64,000 bases of DNA, taken from Bacteroidales bacterium UBA6851. GTDB taxonomy: Bacteria; Bacteroidota; Bacteroidia; Bacteroidales; UBA932. This document shows positions 34,168 through 42,470 of this stretch, in pieces. The stretch lies in assembly GCA_002451795.1 (NCBI GenBank), contig DKDJ01000011.1, positions 247,498 through 311,497 on the forward strand, written 5' to 3'. A program made the translations under genes and the position numbers. How positions within the stretch are numbered: the stretch's first letter is position 1; each line of letters begins with the position of its first letter. Below the pieces are notes generated by a model. It saw nothing but the letters and a program-made list of their open reading frames with translations. It did no database searches and was not told the DNA's origin.

Positions 34168-35328
34168 ATGAAAGTTAGACTTATTTCTGTTTTAGCCATT
34201 CCGGCTATAATGTTCGCATCCTGCCAGACAGGGGAGAGTAACTGTGAAGAGCACCAGGTAAAAATGGTGGTAGAACCAGGAGAGCAGGCCCCTCTCATGG
34301 ACGAGGGACAGAACAACTTCGGCGGAAGTGCCGCAGATAGGGACACGACAGGCCGTGCCGCGCGTATGCGTGCAAGGATGGCTGAAATGAACAAGATCCG
34401 TACTGTCCATTTCAATGACCTTTCGATGAGTGATCCGTACATCTATCCAGATGAGAGTACGAAGACATACTACCTGACAAGTTCGGGTGGACGTATGTAC
34501 AAGAGCAAGGATCTTGTAATGTGGGAAGGTCCGTACAATGTCATTGATATCAGCGGAACATGGATGGAGAAAGCCGGTTTCGCAGCTGCTGCAGAGATTC
34601 ATAAAGTGGGGGACTACTATTACTACGCTGGAACCTGGAGTGACCATAGCGATCTTATCCAGCAGGTGCCAAGACGATACAATGTGCCTCATAACCAGAC
34701 GGTGCTGCTCCGCTCCGAGAATCCGGAGGGACCGTATGTGGTATTCGATGATAATCCTGATCATGATTATCAGCCACGCGAGTGGGACTGCATAGACGGA
34801 ACTCTTTATGAAGAAGATGGACACATTTATATGGTGTTTGTACATGAGTGGACTCAGCTTATTGATGGAACCATGGACTATGTGGAACTGTCAAAGGATC
34901 TCAAACGTACCATTTCCAAGCCAGTAACGATGTTCAGGGCTTCAGAGAATCCGAGCTGTGGAGAGATGAATGGACTCGGAGAGGCAACCTTTGGCAGAAA
35001 GATGCCGGGTTGGGTAACAGATGGACCTCAGATGTTCCGTACACAGACCGGAAAACTTGGTATGCTATGGGCTACATGGGGAGAAGAGAGATATTTCCAG
35101 GCAGTATGCTACTCTGAGTCTGGTACTATCGCTGGACCATGGGTGCAGGAGCCTAAGCCATTCCTTGCCAATAACTCTGGCCATGGAATGCTATTCCGTA
35201 CCTTTGAAGGTGAGCTCCGGTATGTGGTTCATCATGCTGAAGGGAACGGCCCTCGCAAACCTCAGTACTGGACAGTAGATGACTCTGGTGACAAGCTCGT
35301 GCTTGGCAAACGTATTATCGTGAAATAA
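34168..35328 (+). CDS. GH43-type five-bladed beta-propeller glycosidase, lipoprotein
   Basis: The 386-residue protein has a lipobox (IMFASCQTG) and a polar linker to about residue 85. The propeller domain has the acidic residues expected of a GH43-like retaining of the family fold: Asp in MSDPYIYPDE, Asp in CIDGTLYEEDG and Glu in VFVHEWTQ, followed by SGHGMLFRTFEGELRYVVHHAE. Family GH43 enzymes are inverting arabinofuranosidases or xylosidases. The subfamily could not be assigned, and assignment to the related family is less certain than for the next two genes. It sits between the double esterase and another GH43 gene with gaps of 6 and 10 bases. Confidence 0.75.
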   Translation: MKVRLISVLAIPAIMFASCQTGESNCEEHQVKMVVEPGEQAPLMDEGQNNFGGSAADRDTTGRAARMRARMAEMNKIRTVHFNDLSMSDPYIYPDESTKTYYLTSSGGRMYKSKDLVMWEGPYNVIDISGTWMEKAGFAAAAEIHKVGDYYYYAGTWSDHSDLIQQVPRRYNVPHNQTVLLRSENPEGPYVVFDDNPDHDYQPREWDCIDGTLYEEDGHIYMVFVHEWTQLIDGTMDYVELSKDLKRTISKPVTMFRASENPSCGEMNGLGEATFGRKMPGWVTDGPQMFRTQTGKLGMLWATWGEERYFQAVCYSESGTIAGPWVQEPKPFLANNSGHGMLFRTFEGELRYVVHHAEGNGPRKPQYWTVDDSGDKLVLGKRIIVK

Positions 35329-35338
35329 TTTTAGTAAT

Positions 35339-36658
35339 ATGAATAGCAAACTCATAACTTCATCAGTGGCGGCGTTGTGCTTCGCATCTGCGGCGCTTGC
35401 CCAAAACCCTGTCATTAGGGACCAATTCACTGCCGATCCTACCGCTCGTGTTTTCGAGGGTAAGGTCTATGTTTATCCTTCACATGATATTATCAGCCCC
35501 GTTGAGCCGGAGAGAAAGTGGTTCTCTATGGCCGATTACCATGTATTCTCTTCCGAAGATCTTATTGACTGGAAGGATCATGGCGTTATCCTGAGCCAGG
35601 AGAATGTTCCTTGGGGTAAACCTGATGCATATTCCATGTGGGCTCCTGACTGTGTTTACAAGAATGGCAAATACTATTTCTATTTCCCTAATGCGCCTAA
35701 AAGCGGCCGTGGATTTGCCGTGGGTGTAGCGGTCGCCGATAAACCTTATGGCCCGTTTGTTCCACAAGCTGAGCCTATTAAAGGCGTTACTGGTATTGAT
35801 CCGTGTGTGCTTGTAGCTTCTGACGGCAACTCGTATATCTATTGGTCAGGAATGGGGCTTCGCGGAAGCAAACTTAAGGACAATATGCTTGAGGTAGAGG
35901 GAGAGTCCGTTAGACTTGATGAAAACCTCCCTGCCGGATTCAAGGAAGGTCCGTTTATCTTTGAGCGTGAAGGAAAATTCTACCTTACATATCCTTGGGT
36001 TCAAGATAAGACGGAGACACTTGCATACGCCATGAGTGATTCTCCTCTTGGACCATTCGAGTATAAAGGACTCATCATGCTTCAGTCTCCTTCTGGCTGC
36101 TGGACTAACCATCATTCTCTTGTAGAATATAAGGGCGAGTGGTATCTATTCTATCACCATAATGATTATTCTCCTCAGTTTGACAAGAACCGTTCAATAC
36201 GTATCGACAAGGTTCATTTCAATGCCGACGGCACTATACAGACTGTGGCTCCTACTCTTAGAGGTGTAGGTATTACTCCTGCGAGATCAGTCATCCAGAT
36301 TGACCGTTATAGCTTCTTGAGCCAGGGTGGCACCTTTGTGGATTTCCTTGACGTGGATAAACCGTTTAATGGATGGTATGTCGCTCTTCCTCGGCCTGCT
36401 ACTTGGGTAGAGTATGAGGATGTTGACTTCGGTGCGTCTTCTCCTAAGAAAGTGAAGATGATGATTCGCTCAAAGAAAGGAGCAGAGGTTGCGTTCTCCG
36501 CTGAAGAGAACAAGGACTTCGCTGTTGTGAAAGTCCCTGCTTCAAAGTCTTGGAAAGAGGTAAGTGCACCTATGATACTTGAACTTACTGGCGTTAATTA
36601 TGTCCGTGCCACTGTGAACTCTGGTGACGTGGAGATAGACTGGATTACTTTTGAATAG
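35339..36658 (+). CDS. GH43 glycosidase with C-terminal CBM6-like domain
   Basis: The 439-residue secreted enzyme has a signal peptide (ending SAALAQ), a GH43 propeller with Asp in QFTADPTARVFEGKVYVYPSHD, Asp in VTGIDPCVLVASDG and Glu in FKEGPFIFEREGKFYLTYPW, which fit the catalytic base, pKa modulator and acid. Residues about 330-439 resemble a CBM6 (TWVEYEDVDFGASSPKKVKM to VEIDWITFE). Enzymes like this release arabinofuranose or xylose from (arabino)xylan. No lipobox, so it is probably periplasmic or secreted. Confidence 0.88.
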   Translation: MNSKLITSSVAALCFASAALAQNPVIRDQFTADPTARVFEGKVYVYPSHDIISPVEPERKWFSMADYHVFSSEDLIDWKDHGVILSQENVPWGKPDAYSMWAPDCVYKNGKYYFYFPNAPKSGRGFAVGVAVADKPYGPFVPQAEPIKGVTGIDPCVLVASDGNSYIYWSGMGLRGSKLKDNMLEVEGESVRLDENLPAGFKEGPFIFEREGKFYLTYPWVQDKTETLAYAMSDSPLGPFEYKGLIMLQSPSGCWTNHHSLVEYKGEWYLFYHHNDYSPQFDKNRSIRIDKVHFNADGTIQTVAPTLRGVGITPARSVIQIDRYSFLSQGGTFVDFLDVDKPFNGWYVALPRPATWVEYEDVDFGASSPKKVKMMIRSKKGAEVAFSAEENKDFAVVKVPASKSWKEVSAPMILELTGVNYVRATVNSGDVEIDWITFE

Positions 36659-36664
36659 TTTGCA

Positions 36665-38248
36665 ATGAAGAGAATTTGTATGATTGCGCTTGCACTGACG
36701 ACAGCTTTCTGCTTGTCGTCGTGCAAGCATTCTTATTCTACACAGGCGGTCAATCCGCTGACGTATACCGATATTCCGGACAACGATGTCATTCGTGTCG
36801 GGGATGACTATTATATGGTGAGCACGACAATGTATTATTGCCCTGGCGCTCCCATTATGCATTCTCGGGACCTTGTGCACTGGAGCATAGTCAACTATGT
36901 GTATGATTGTCTTGAGGATGATGATGTGTATAATCTGAGAAATGGTCGTAATGCTTATGGAAAAGGCCAGTGGGCTACTTCTCTTCGCTATGAGAACGGC
37001 CTTTACTATGCCTTTTTTATAGCAAATGACCAGAGAAAGACTTATATCTACACTACAGATGATATTGAGAACGGCACTTGGAAAAGAAATGTCATTGAAA
37101 GACCGATGCACGATGCTTCCATGCTTTTCGACAACGGTCGCTTGTATGTAGTATGGGGTAACGGTGATCTGCATATTACTGAGCTTGAACCGGATGCGTC
37201 TGCCATCAAGGAAGGTGGTGTGGACCAAATCCTTATTAGTTCTCCTAAAGAAGGTTATATACTGCGTGCGGAAGGCGCTCATATATATCATATAGGAGAC
37301 TGGTATTATGTTCTTGAGATTGATTGGCCTGCTGGTGGAGTCCGCACTGAAACTTGCTGGCGCAGCCGTGAATTGCTCGGAGAGTATGAAAGTAAGGTCG
37401 TGCTCCAGGGAACGCTTGGAGGTCGTGGTGATGGTATCGCTCAGGGTGCCATAGTTGACACTCCTGCCGGAGACTGGTATGCCATCATGTTCCAGGATCA
37501 TGGTGCTGTTGGAAGGATTCCTACTATCCAGCCTGTTGAGTGGGTGGACGGCTGGCCTATTATGGGTGACAATACCGTTCCGATGGAGGAAGTGACAGTT
37601 GCACTTGCTCCTTATGGTAAGGATTATGTATGGGATAATGATGAGTTTTCTTCGGATAAACTTGCCCTTGTTTGGCAGTGGAACCATAAGCCTGTGGATG
37701 CACAGTGGTCTCTGACGGAGAGGAGTGGCTGGATGCGTATTTATGCTGGGGAGCCAGTTACGGGTATTGCCGATGCTCGAAATACTTTAACCCAGCGTAC
37801 GGTTGGTCCGAGAAGTCGCGTTGAGGTGAAGCTTGACGTTTCGGGGCTTAATCCTGGAGCAAGGGCGGGTATATCAGCTTTTCAGAGCAGTAATCTATGT
37901 TTAGGCGTGGAGGTGACTGACGATGCTAAAGAGCTTGTTCTTAGGGAGAATAGCAGAATGGAAAAGGACAAGGAAGTCTATGCGATCCCTATGAACGGAG
38001 ATGATGTATGGCTCCGTATTGACTATTGCTTTACTCCAGCAGAAGGCTCTGAAGATGAAGCTGATACAGCTCGTGTGTCATACTCGTTCGATGGAGAGAA
38101 TTGGACCAGTATCGACGATTACTCGCTGAAGATGCGTTTTACATTGGACTATTTTACAGGTTATAGAACTGCGTTATACTGTTATTCAGTATCTGATAAT
38201 GGCGGATATGCGGATTTTGACTATTTCCACCAGACACTACTTGATTAA
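36665..38248 (+). CDS. GH43 beta-xylosidase/arabinofuranosidase with concanavalin-like C-domain, lipoprotein
   Basis: The 527-residue protein has a lipobox (FCLSSCKHS). The propeller opens NPLTYTDIPDNDVIRVGDDYYMVSTTMYYCPG, with the catalytic Asp in TDIPDNDV, Asp in RPMHDASMLFDNG and Glu in ILRAEGAHIYHIGDWYY. From about residue 325 a concanavalin-like beta-sandwich follows, typical of the GH43_C2 domain (DNDEFSSDKLALVWQWNHKP). This layout is the one of GH43 subfamily 12-like arabinofuranosidases/xylosidases. It lies 6 bases after the previous GH43 gene. Confidence 0.88.
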   Translation: MKRICMIALALTTAFCLSSCKHSYSTQAVNPLTYTDIPDNDVIRVGDDYYMVSTTMYYCPGAPIMHSRDLVHWSIVNYVYDCLEDDDVYNLRNGRNAYGKGQWATSLRYENGLYYAFFIANDQRKTYIYTTDDIENGTWKRNVIERPMHDASMLFDNGRLYVVWGNGDLHITELEPDASAIKEGGVDQILISSPKEGYILRAEGAHIYHIGDWYYVLEIDWPAGGVRTETCWRSRELLGEYESKVVLQGTLGGRGDGIAQGAIVDTPAGDWYAIMFQDHGAVGRIPTIQPVEWVDGWPIMGDNTVPMEEVTVALAPYGKDYVWDNDEFSSDKLALVWQWNHKPVDAQWSLTERSGWMRIYAGEPVTGIADARNTLTQRTVGPRSRVEVKLDVSGLNPGARAGISAFQSSNLCLGVEVTDDAKELVLRENSRMEKDKEVYAIPMNGDDVWLRIDYCFTPAEGSEDEADTARVSYSFDGENWTSIDDYSLKMRFTLDYFTGYRTALYCYSVSDNGGYADFDYFHQTLLD

Positions 38249-38263
38249 TATAATTTCCTTATA

Positions 38264-40798
38264 ATGAGAAAAATTCAATCTGTAGCTGCGTTTGTGTTAT
38301 CTTTGTCTCTGGTAACGACAGCATCTGCGCAGACATTCCATCTCAATGACCTTGAGTATTTCGAGACAAGGGGCGCGAATGTGCTCGTTTATAACAATCA
38401 GTATGCGGGTATTTTCGCTGATGAGAAGAAGGCCGGAGTGGAGATGATTCTTCGTGGTGTTCGCGTCGCTACCGGAGGTGGAATCCGTCTCACGGATGCC
38501 CCAGAGCAGTGGGATGTATATCCTGAAGTTGTGAATAGGACTGTGGATAAGAGTACTTCCACCATTTCTACCACATTGAGCTATGCTGATTATGACTTTA
38601 CCTCTGTTATTAAGGTTAGTCCGCAGGGTAACGGTGTGGTTGTGAGCGTTGTTCTTGACAAACCTGTCCCTTCTGCACTAGAGGGCAAGGCCGGTCTTAA
38701 TCTGGAATTCTTCCCTGCATCTTATTTTGGTACCAACTTCATGATGGATGGCAGACCTCAGATTCTTCCTCATCACCCTGCTGGCGACACGAGGATGCGC
38801 CCTTATAGTGATAGGGTCCCTCAGTTCTATGGTTTGTCGACTTTTGATGACAGAGGTAGGAAAGAGTATATTGAGGTGCAGCCGATGGCGGTAGGACACA
38901 AACTCGTGATGGCTCCGGAGAGGGATGACCTTATGGTTTCTGTGGCATCCGACAGCGACATCAAACTCTTTGATGGCCGTAACCTTGCGCAGAATGGCAT
39001 GTTCGTGGCTCGCACCATACTTCCAGCTGGCAAGACGGGAGAGGTTGCAAGCTGGTATATTGAGACTGCTTATGATCCCCGCTGGGTTCGTGAACCTAAT
39101 GTTGGCTTTTCGCAGATAGGATATACTCCAGCACAGAAAAAGGTGGCTGTGGTGGAACTTGACCGTAATGATACTGTGCTTCCTACTGCTTCCATCCTGA
39201 AGATAGACGACAACGGACACAAGGAAAAGGTCCTCGATGCCAAAGTAAATGTCTGGGGAATATACTATCATAGATACAATTACGCACAGATTGATTTTTC
39301 TGAAATCATTGAGCCTGGTATCTATTGCATCCAGTACGGAAAGGTTACTACCAATAGTTTCCCTATTAGCAGTGATGTGTATGACGGAAAGTGGCATACT
39401 ACCATGGATGTATGGCTTCCTGTCCAGATGGACCACATGGAAGTCAATGAAGGATACCGCACATGGCATGGTAACTCCCACAAGGATGATGCCCTCATGG
39501 CACCGCTTAATTATGAGCAGTTTGACGGCTATCGTCAAGGTCCGAGCACCAAGACTAAATACAAGCCGCTTGAACATATCCCTAACCTTGCCGTTGGCGC
39601 ATGGTATGATGCGGGTGACTTTGATGTCCAGGGAGGTACTGTGGTTGGCATGACTCAAGATCTTGCGACGCTTTGGGAGACATTTGCTCCGGAGCGTGAC
39701 GAGACCTATATTGACCAACAGACACAGTTCGTGGATATTCATCGTCCAGACGGTACCCCGGACGTAATCCAACAGATTCTTCATGGAGCATTGAATGTAA
39801 ATGCGCAAGTGGAGAACATCGGCTTCGTATGTCAGGGTATTGTTCAGGGTAATCTCTACCAGTACCATCACCTCGGCGACGGCTCGACTATCACTGACGG
39901 ATATATTTACAATCCTGCCATGAAGCCATACGAGAATGATGGACACTACTCTGGTACCCTGGACGACAGACTTGTGTTTACAGAGAATTTCTCGGCTGCT
40001 GGTACAATGCCTACCGCTGCGGCACTCGCAAGTGCTGCCAGGGTTCTCAAGCCATATTACCCACAGGAAGCCGAGCGCTGTCTGAAGAATGCCAAGTTTA
40101 TTTGGAACAAGTATTATAAGGATGCCGATCCGGCAAAGAATTCTCGTCGCGGCAATGGCTTTTGGGGTTTTGGAGACACCCGTTCTTCCGCTGCGCTTCA
40201 GCTGTGGATTACGACCGGAGACAAGTCCTATAAGAAATATTTTGAATCCTCTCTTATTGAGCAGGCCGCAACCAGACCGGCTCTTGCTCTGGAGGTGCTT
40301 CCATATATGGATGAGGCATTTAAGGCCAAACTTAAAGCGGCTCTTCCGTCTTATGTAGAAAGGGTTAATGAGGCTGCTGCCAGCACTCCGTATGGTGTGC
40401 CTATCTCTGGTAACGGCTGGGGTGGCAATGAGCAGATTATCTCATGGTCGTACACCAACTATCTTATCTGGAAGAATTTCCCTGAGATGATTGATCCTGA
40501 ACTAGTGTTCCGCGGACTCAATTTCGTCTATGGCTGCCATCCGTATTCCAATGTTTCCTTCATCAACTCAGTGGGTGTGAATACCAAGAAAGTGGCATAC
40601 GGCAACAACCGTGCAGACTATACGGTGATTCCTGGTGGTATTGTTCCTGGCCTTCTGCTTCTTTCTCCTGACTTTATGGAGAACAAGGATGATTATCCTT
40701 TCCACTGGGGAGAGAATGAGTGCTGCACCAGGAGTGTGCCTGACTATGTAAGCCTGTCTATTGCCTGCGAGGAGCTGGCGAAGGCCATTAACAAATAG
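38264..40798 (+). CDS. GH9-family glycoside hydrolase with large N-terminal extension
   Basis: The 844-residue secreted protein has a signal peptide (TTASAQ), an unassigned beta-rich region (about 20-270), an Ig-like CelD_N domain (NVGFSQIGYTPAQKKVAVVEL, about 275-365) and a GH9 (alpha/alpha)6 domain. The catalytic base region is GAWYDAGDFDVQGGT (about 445). The C-terminal acid region is HWGENECC. The canonical PxHxR signature is not seen; GCHPYSNVSFINSVG and KKVAYGNNRADYTVIPGG lie there instead. GH9 enzymes cut beta-1,4-glucans including xyloglucan; some related proteins act as exo-enzymes. It is the last gene of the enzyme operon, before a terminator. Confidence 0.85.
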   Translation: MRKIQSVAAFVLSLSLVTTASAQTFHLNDLEYFETRGANVLVYNNQYAGIFADEKKAGVEMILRGVRVATGGGIRLTDAPEQWDVYPEVVNRTVDKSTSTISTTLSYADYDFTSVIKVSPQGNGVVVSVVLDKPVPSALEGKAGLNLEFFPASYFGTNFMMDGRPQILPHHPAGDTRMRPYSDRVPQFYGLSTFDDRGRKEYIEVQPMAVGHKLVMAPERDDLMVSVASDSDIKLFDGRNLAQNGMFVARTILPAGKTGEVASWYIETAYDPRWVREPNVGFSQIGYTPAQKKVAVVELDRNDTVLPTASILKIDDNGHKEKVLDAKVNVWGIYYHRYNYAQIDFSEIIEPGIYCIQYGKVTTNSFPISSDVYDGKWHTTMDVWLPVQMDHMEVNEGYRTWHGNSHKDDALMAPLNYEQFDGYRQGPSTKTKYKPLEHIPNLAVGAWYDAGDFDVQGGTVVGMTQDLATLWETFAPERDETYIDQQTQFVDIHRPDGTPDVIQQILHGALNVNAQVENIGFVCQGIVQGNLYQYHHLGDGSTITDGYIYNPAMKPYENDGHYSGTLDDRLVFTENFSAAGTMPTAAALASAARVLKPYYPQEAERCLKNAKFIWNKYYKDADPAKNSRRGNGFWGFGDTRSSAALQLWITTGDKSYKKYFESSLIEQAATRPALALEVLPYMDEAFKAKLKAALPSYVERVNEAAASTPYGVPISGNGWGGNEQIISWSYTNYLIWKNFPEMIDPELVFRGLNFVYGCHPYSNVSFINSVGVNTKKVAYGNNRADYTVIPGGIVPGLLLLSPDFMENKDDYPFHWGENECCTRSVPDYVSLSIACEELAKAINK

Positions 40799-40803
40799 AT
40801 AAA

Positions 40804-40835
40804 AATGGAAGGATGCCATAGAACATCCTTCCATT
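40804..40835 (+). terminator. Intrinsic terminator of the hydrolase operon
   Basis: A perfect 12-bp stem (AATGGAAGGATG and complement) with an 8-base loop, followed by TTTG, five bases after the GH9 stop. Confidence 0.8.
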
Positions 40836-40844
40836 TTGAATATG

Positions 40845-40915
40845 AGCGGGATACGGGAGTCGGACCCGCCTCCTTGGCTTGGGAAGCCAATGCACTACCG
40901 ATGTGCTAATCCCGC
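40845..40915 (-). tRNA. tRNA-Gly (anticodon CCC)
   Basis: The minus strand folds as a 71-nt cloverleaf: acceptor GCGGGAT/ATCCCGC, anticodon stem TTGGC/GCCAA with loop TTCCCAA (anticodon CCC, Gly), and T-arm GCGGGTCCGACTCCCGT. The CCA end is not encoded. It lies between the GH9 gene and xylB on the opposite strand. Confidence 0.93.
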
Positions 40916-40935
40916 ATTTGGCGCGTCATCTGATG

Positions 40936-40943
40936 CAAATTTA
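40936..40943 (-). promoter_or_regulatory. Promoter -7 box of tRNA-Gly
   Basis: TAAATTTG, a perfect match on the minus strand, lies 20 bases upstream of the tRNA. Confidence 0.6.
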
Positions 40944-40955
40944 AGGTTTTTTTGT

Positions 40956-40963
40956 TAATTTTG
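40956..40963 (+). promoter_or_regulatory. Promoter -7 box of xylB-xylE
   Basis: TAATTTTG, a perfect match, lies 21 bases before the xylB ATG; divergent from the tRNA promoter. Confidence 0.6.
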
Positions 40964-40984
40964 AAAACCAAACACTAAAAAGAA

Positions 40985-42466
40985 ATGTTTTCATTAGGAA
41001 TTGATGTCGGATCATCATCTGTAAAAGTCGCGCTGCTCGACATAGAAAGCGGCAAATGTGTGTGCTCTTCCACTAATCCGAAGGTGGAGGCTCCTATTAT
41101 CGCGGAACGAAAAGGCTGGGCCGAACAAGACCCTCAGTCTTGGTGGAAGTATCTTTGCGAAGGCGTTAAAGATATGGCTAGCAAATATGATATGCCCAAG
41201 GTTGCCGCTATTGGTATTTCCTATCAGATGCACGGACTCGTTGCCATAGATAAGAATTTTAAGCCTGTACGTAATTCCATCATCTGGTGTGATTCTCGCG
41301 CTGTTGAGATTGGTGATTCTGCGCTTGAGGGCATCGGATATGAGACTTGTATGTCCAGACTTCTTAATTCTCCAGGAAACTTTACCGCATCCAAACTTGC
41401 GTGGGTGAAGAAAAATGAACCTCAGGTTTATGAACGCATTTGGAAGTTCATGCTCCCTGGCGACTATATTGCGTATCTCCTTACTGGTGAGGTAACTACT
41501 ACCGCTACTGGTCTTTCTGAGGGTATTCTTTGGGATTTCAAAAACAACTCGAGGGCTGATTTCGTGGCTGATTACTACGGCATTGAGAAGGACAAGTTCG
41601 CTGAGATTGTTCCAGCTGTAGGTGTTCAGGCCCGCACGACTCCTGAGATAGAATCACTACTTGGAATACCTGCTGGCACACCTGTTTCTTATAGGGCTGG
41701 AGACCAACCGAACAATGCGTTCTCCCTTGATGTACTTAAGCCAGGTGAGATTGCTGCTACTGGTGGAACTAGTGGCGTGGTTTATGGTGTTACCGATGTG
41801 CCTAAAGCGGATCCGCAGTCAAGGGTCAATACCTTCCTACATGTCACGGGTTCCGATAATCCTTGCATGGGAGTTCTCCTTTGTATCAATGGCACTGGCA
41901 TCATGAATTCATGGGCACACAAGAATGTGGCTTTCGATATGAGCTATCCCGAAATGAACGAACTTGCAGCCACTGCTCCTGTTGGATGTGACGGACTGCT
42001 TGTACTTCCTTTTGGAAATGGGGCAGAGAGAGTGCTCGCCAATAAGAATGTCGGCGCTAAGCTTGCTGGAATAGATCTTGTCCGCCATTCACGTGCACAT
42101 ATTCTCCGTGCTGTACAAGAGGGTATCGCATTCTCCTTCAGATATGGAATTGATATTATGAAGAATCTCGGGCTCCGTCCGAATGTGATTCGCGCTGGTA
42201 AGGCCAATATGTTCCTTAGCCCGCTTTTCCGCAGCACTCTCGCTACTCTTTGTGGCGCACGTATCGAACTATTCGACACTGATGGCTCTCTTGGTGCTGC
42301 ACGTGGTGCCGCACTTGGTGCTGGTATCTACAAGTCCGCGGATGAGGCATTCTCTACACTTGAGAGACTTGATGTGATAGAGCCGGCTGCTGACTGGAAA
42401 GACTCTCTTGAAGTTGCGTATGGCAACTGGAAACGGGAGGTGGCAAATGCACTAAAGAACCTTTAG
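40985..42466 (+). CDS. xylB: Xylulokinase
   Basis: The 493-residue FGGY-family kinase phosphorylates D-xylulose for entry to the pentose phosphate pathway. It shows the N-terminal ATPase fold start SLGIDVGSSSVKVALLD, the xylulokinase substrate pocket ISYQMHGLVAID and IIWCDSRA, the second-domain phosphate loop ATGGTSGVVYG and the adenosine motif GSLGAARGAALGAG. It is followed five bases later by a sugar symporter. Xylose isomerase, needed to supply xylulose, is not in the window. Confidence 0.94.
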   Translation: MFSLGIDVGSSSVKVALLDIESGKCVCSSTNPKVEAPIIAERKGWAEQDPQSWWKYLCEGVKDMASKYDMPKVAAIGISYQMHGLVAIDKNFKPVRNSIIWCDSRAVEIGDSALEGIGYETCMSRLLNSPGNFTASKLAWVKKNEPQVYERIWKFMLPGDYIAYLLTGEVTTTATGLSEGILWDFKNNSRADFVADYYGIEKDKFAEIVPAVGVQARTTPEIESLLGIPAGTPVSYRAGDQPNNAFSLDVLKPGEIAATGGTSGVVYGVTDVPKADPQSRVNTFLHVTGSDNPCMGVLLCINGTGIMNSWAHKNVAFDMSYPEMNELAATAPVGCDGLLVLPFGNGAERVLANKNVGAKLAGIDLVRHSRAHILRAVQEGIAFSFRYGIDIMKNLGLRPNVIRAGKANMFLSPLFRSTLATLCGARIELFDTDGSLGAARGAALGAGIYKSADEAFSTLERLDVIEPAADWKDSLEVAYGNWKREVANALKNL

Positions 42467-42470
42467 GATT

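Noticed and set aside
36542..37687. Minus-strand frame of 381 codons opposite the third GH43 gene
   Set aside because: Antisense shadow lacking domains.
38678..39946. Minus-strand frame of 422 codons opposite the GH9 gene
   Set aside because: Same-codon-bias shadow of a well-supported gene; no signal, motif or promoter.
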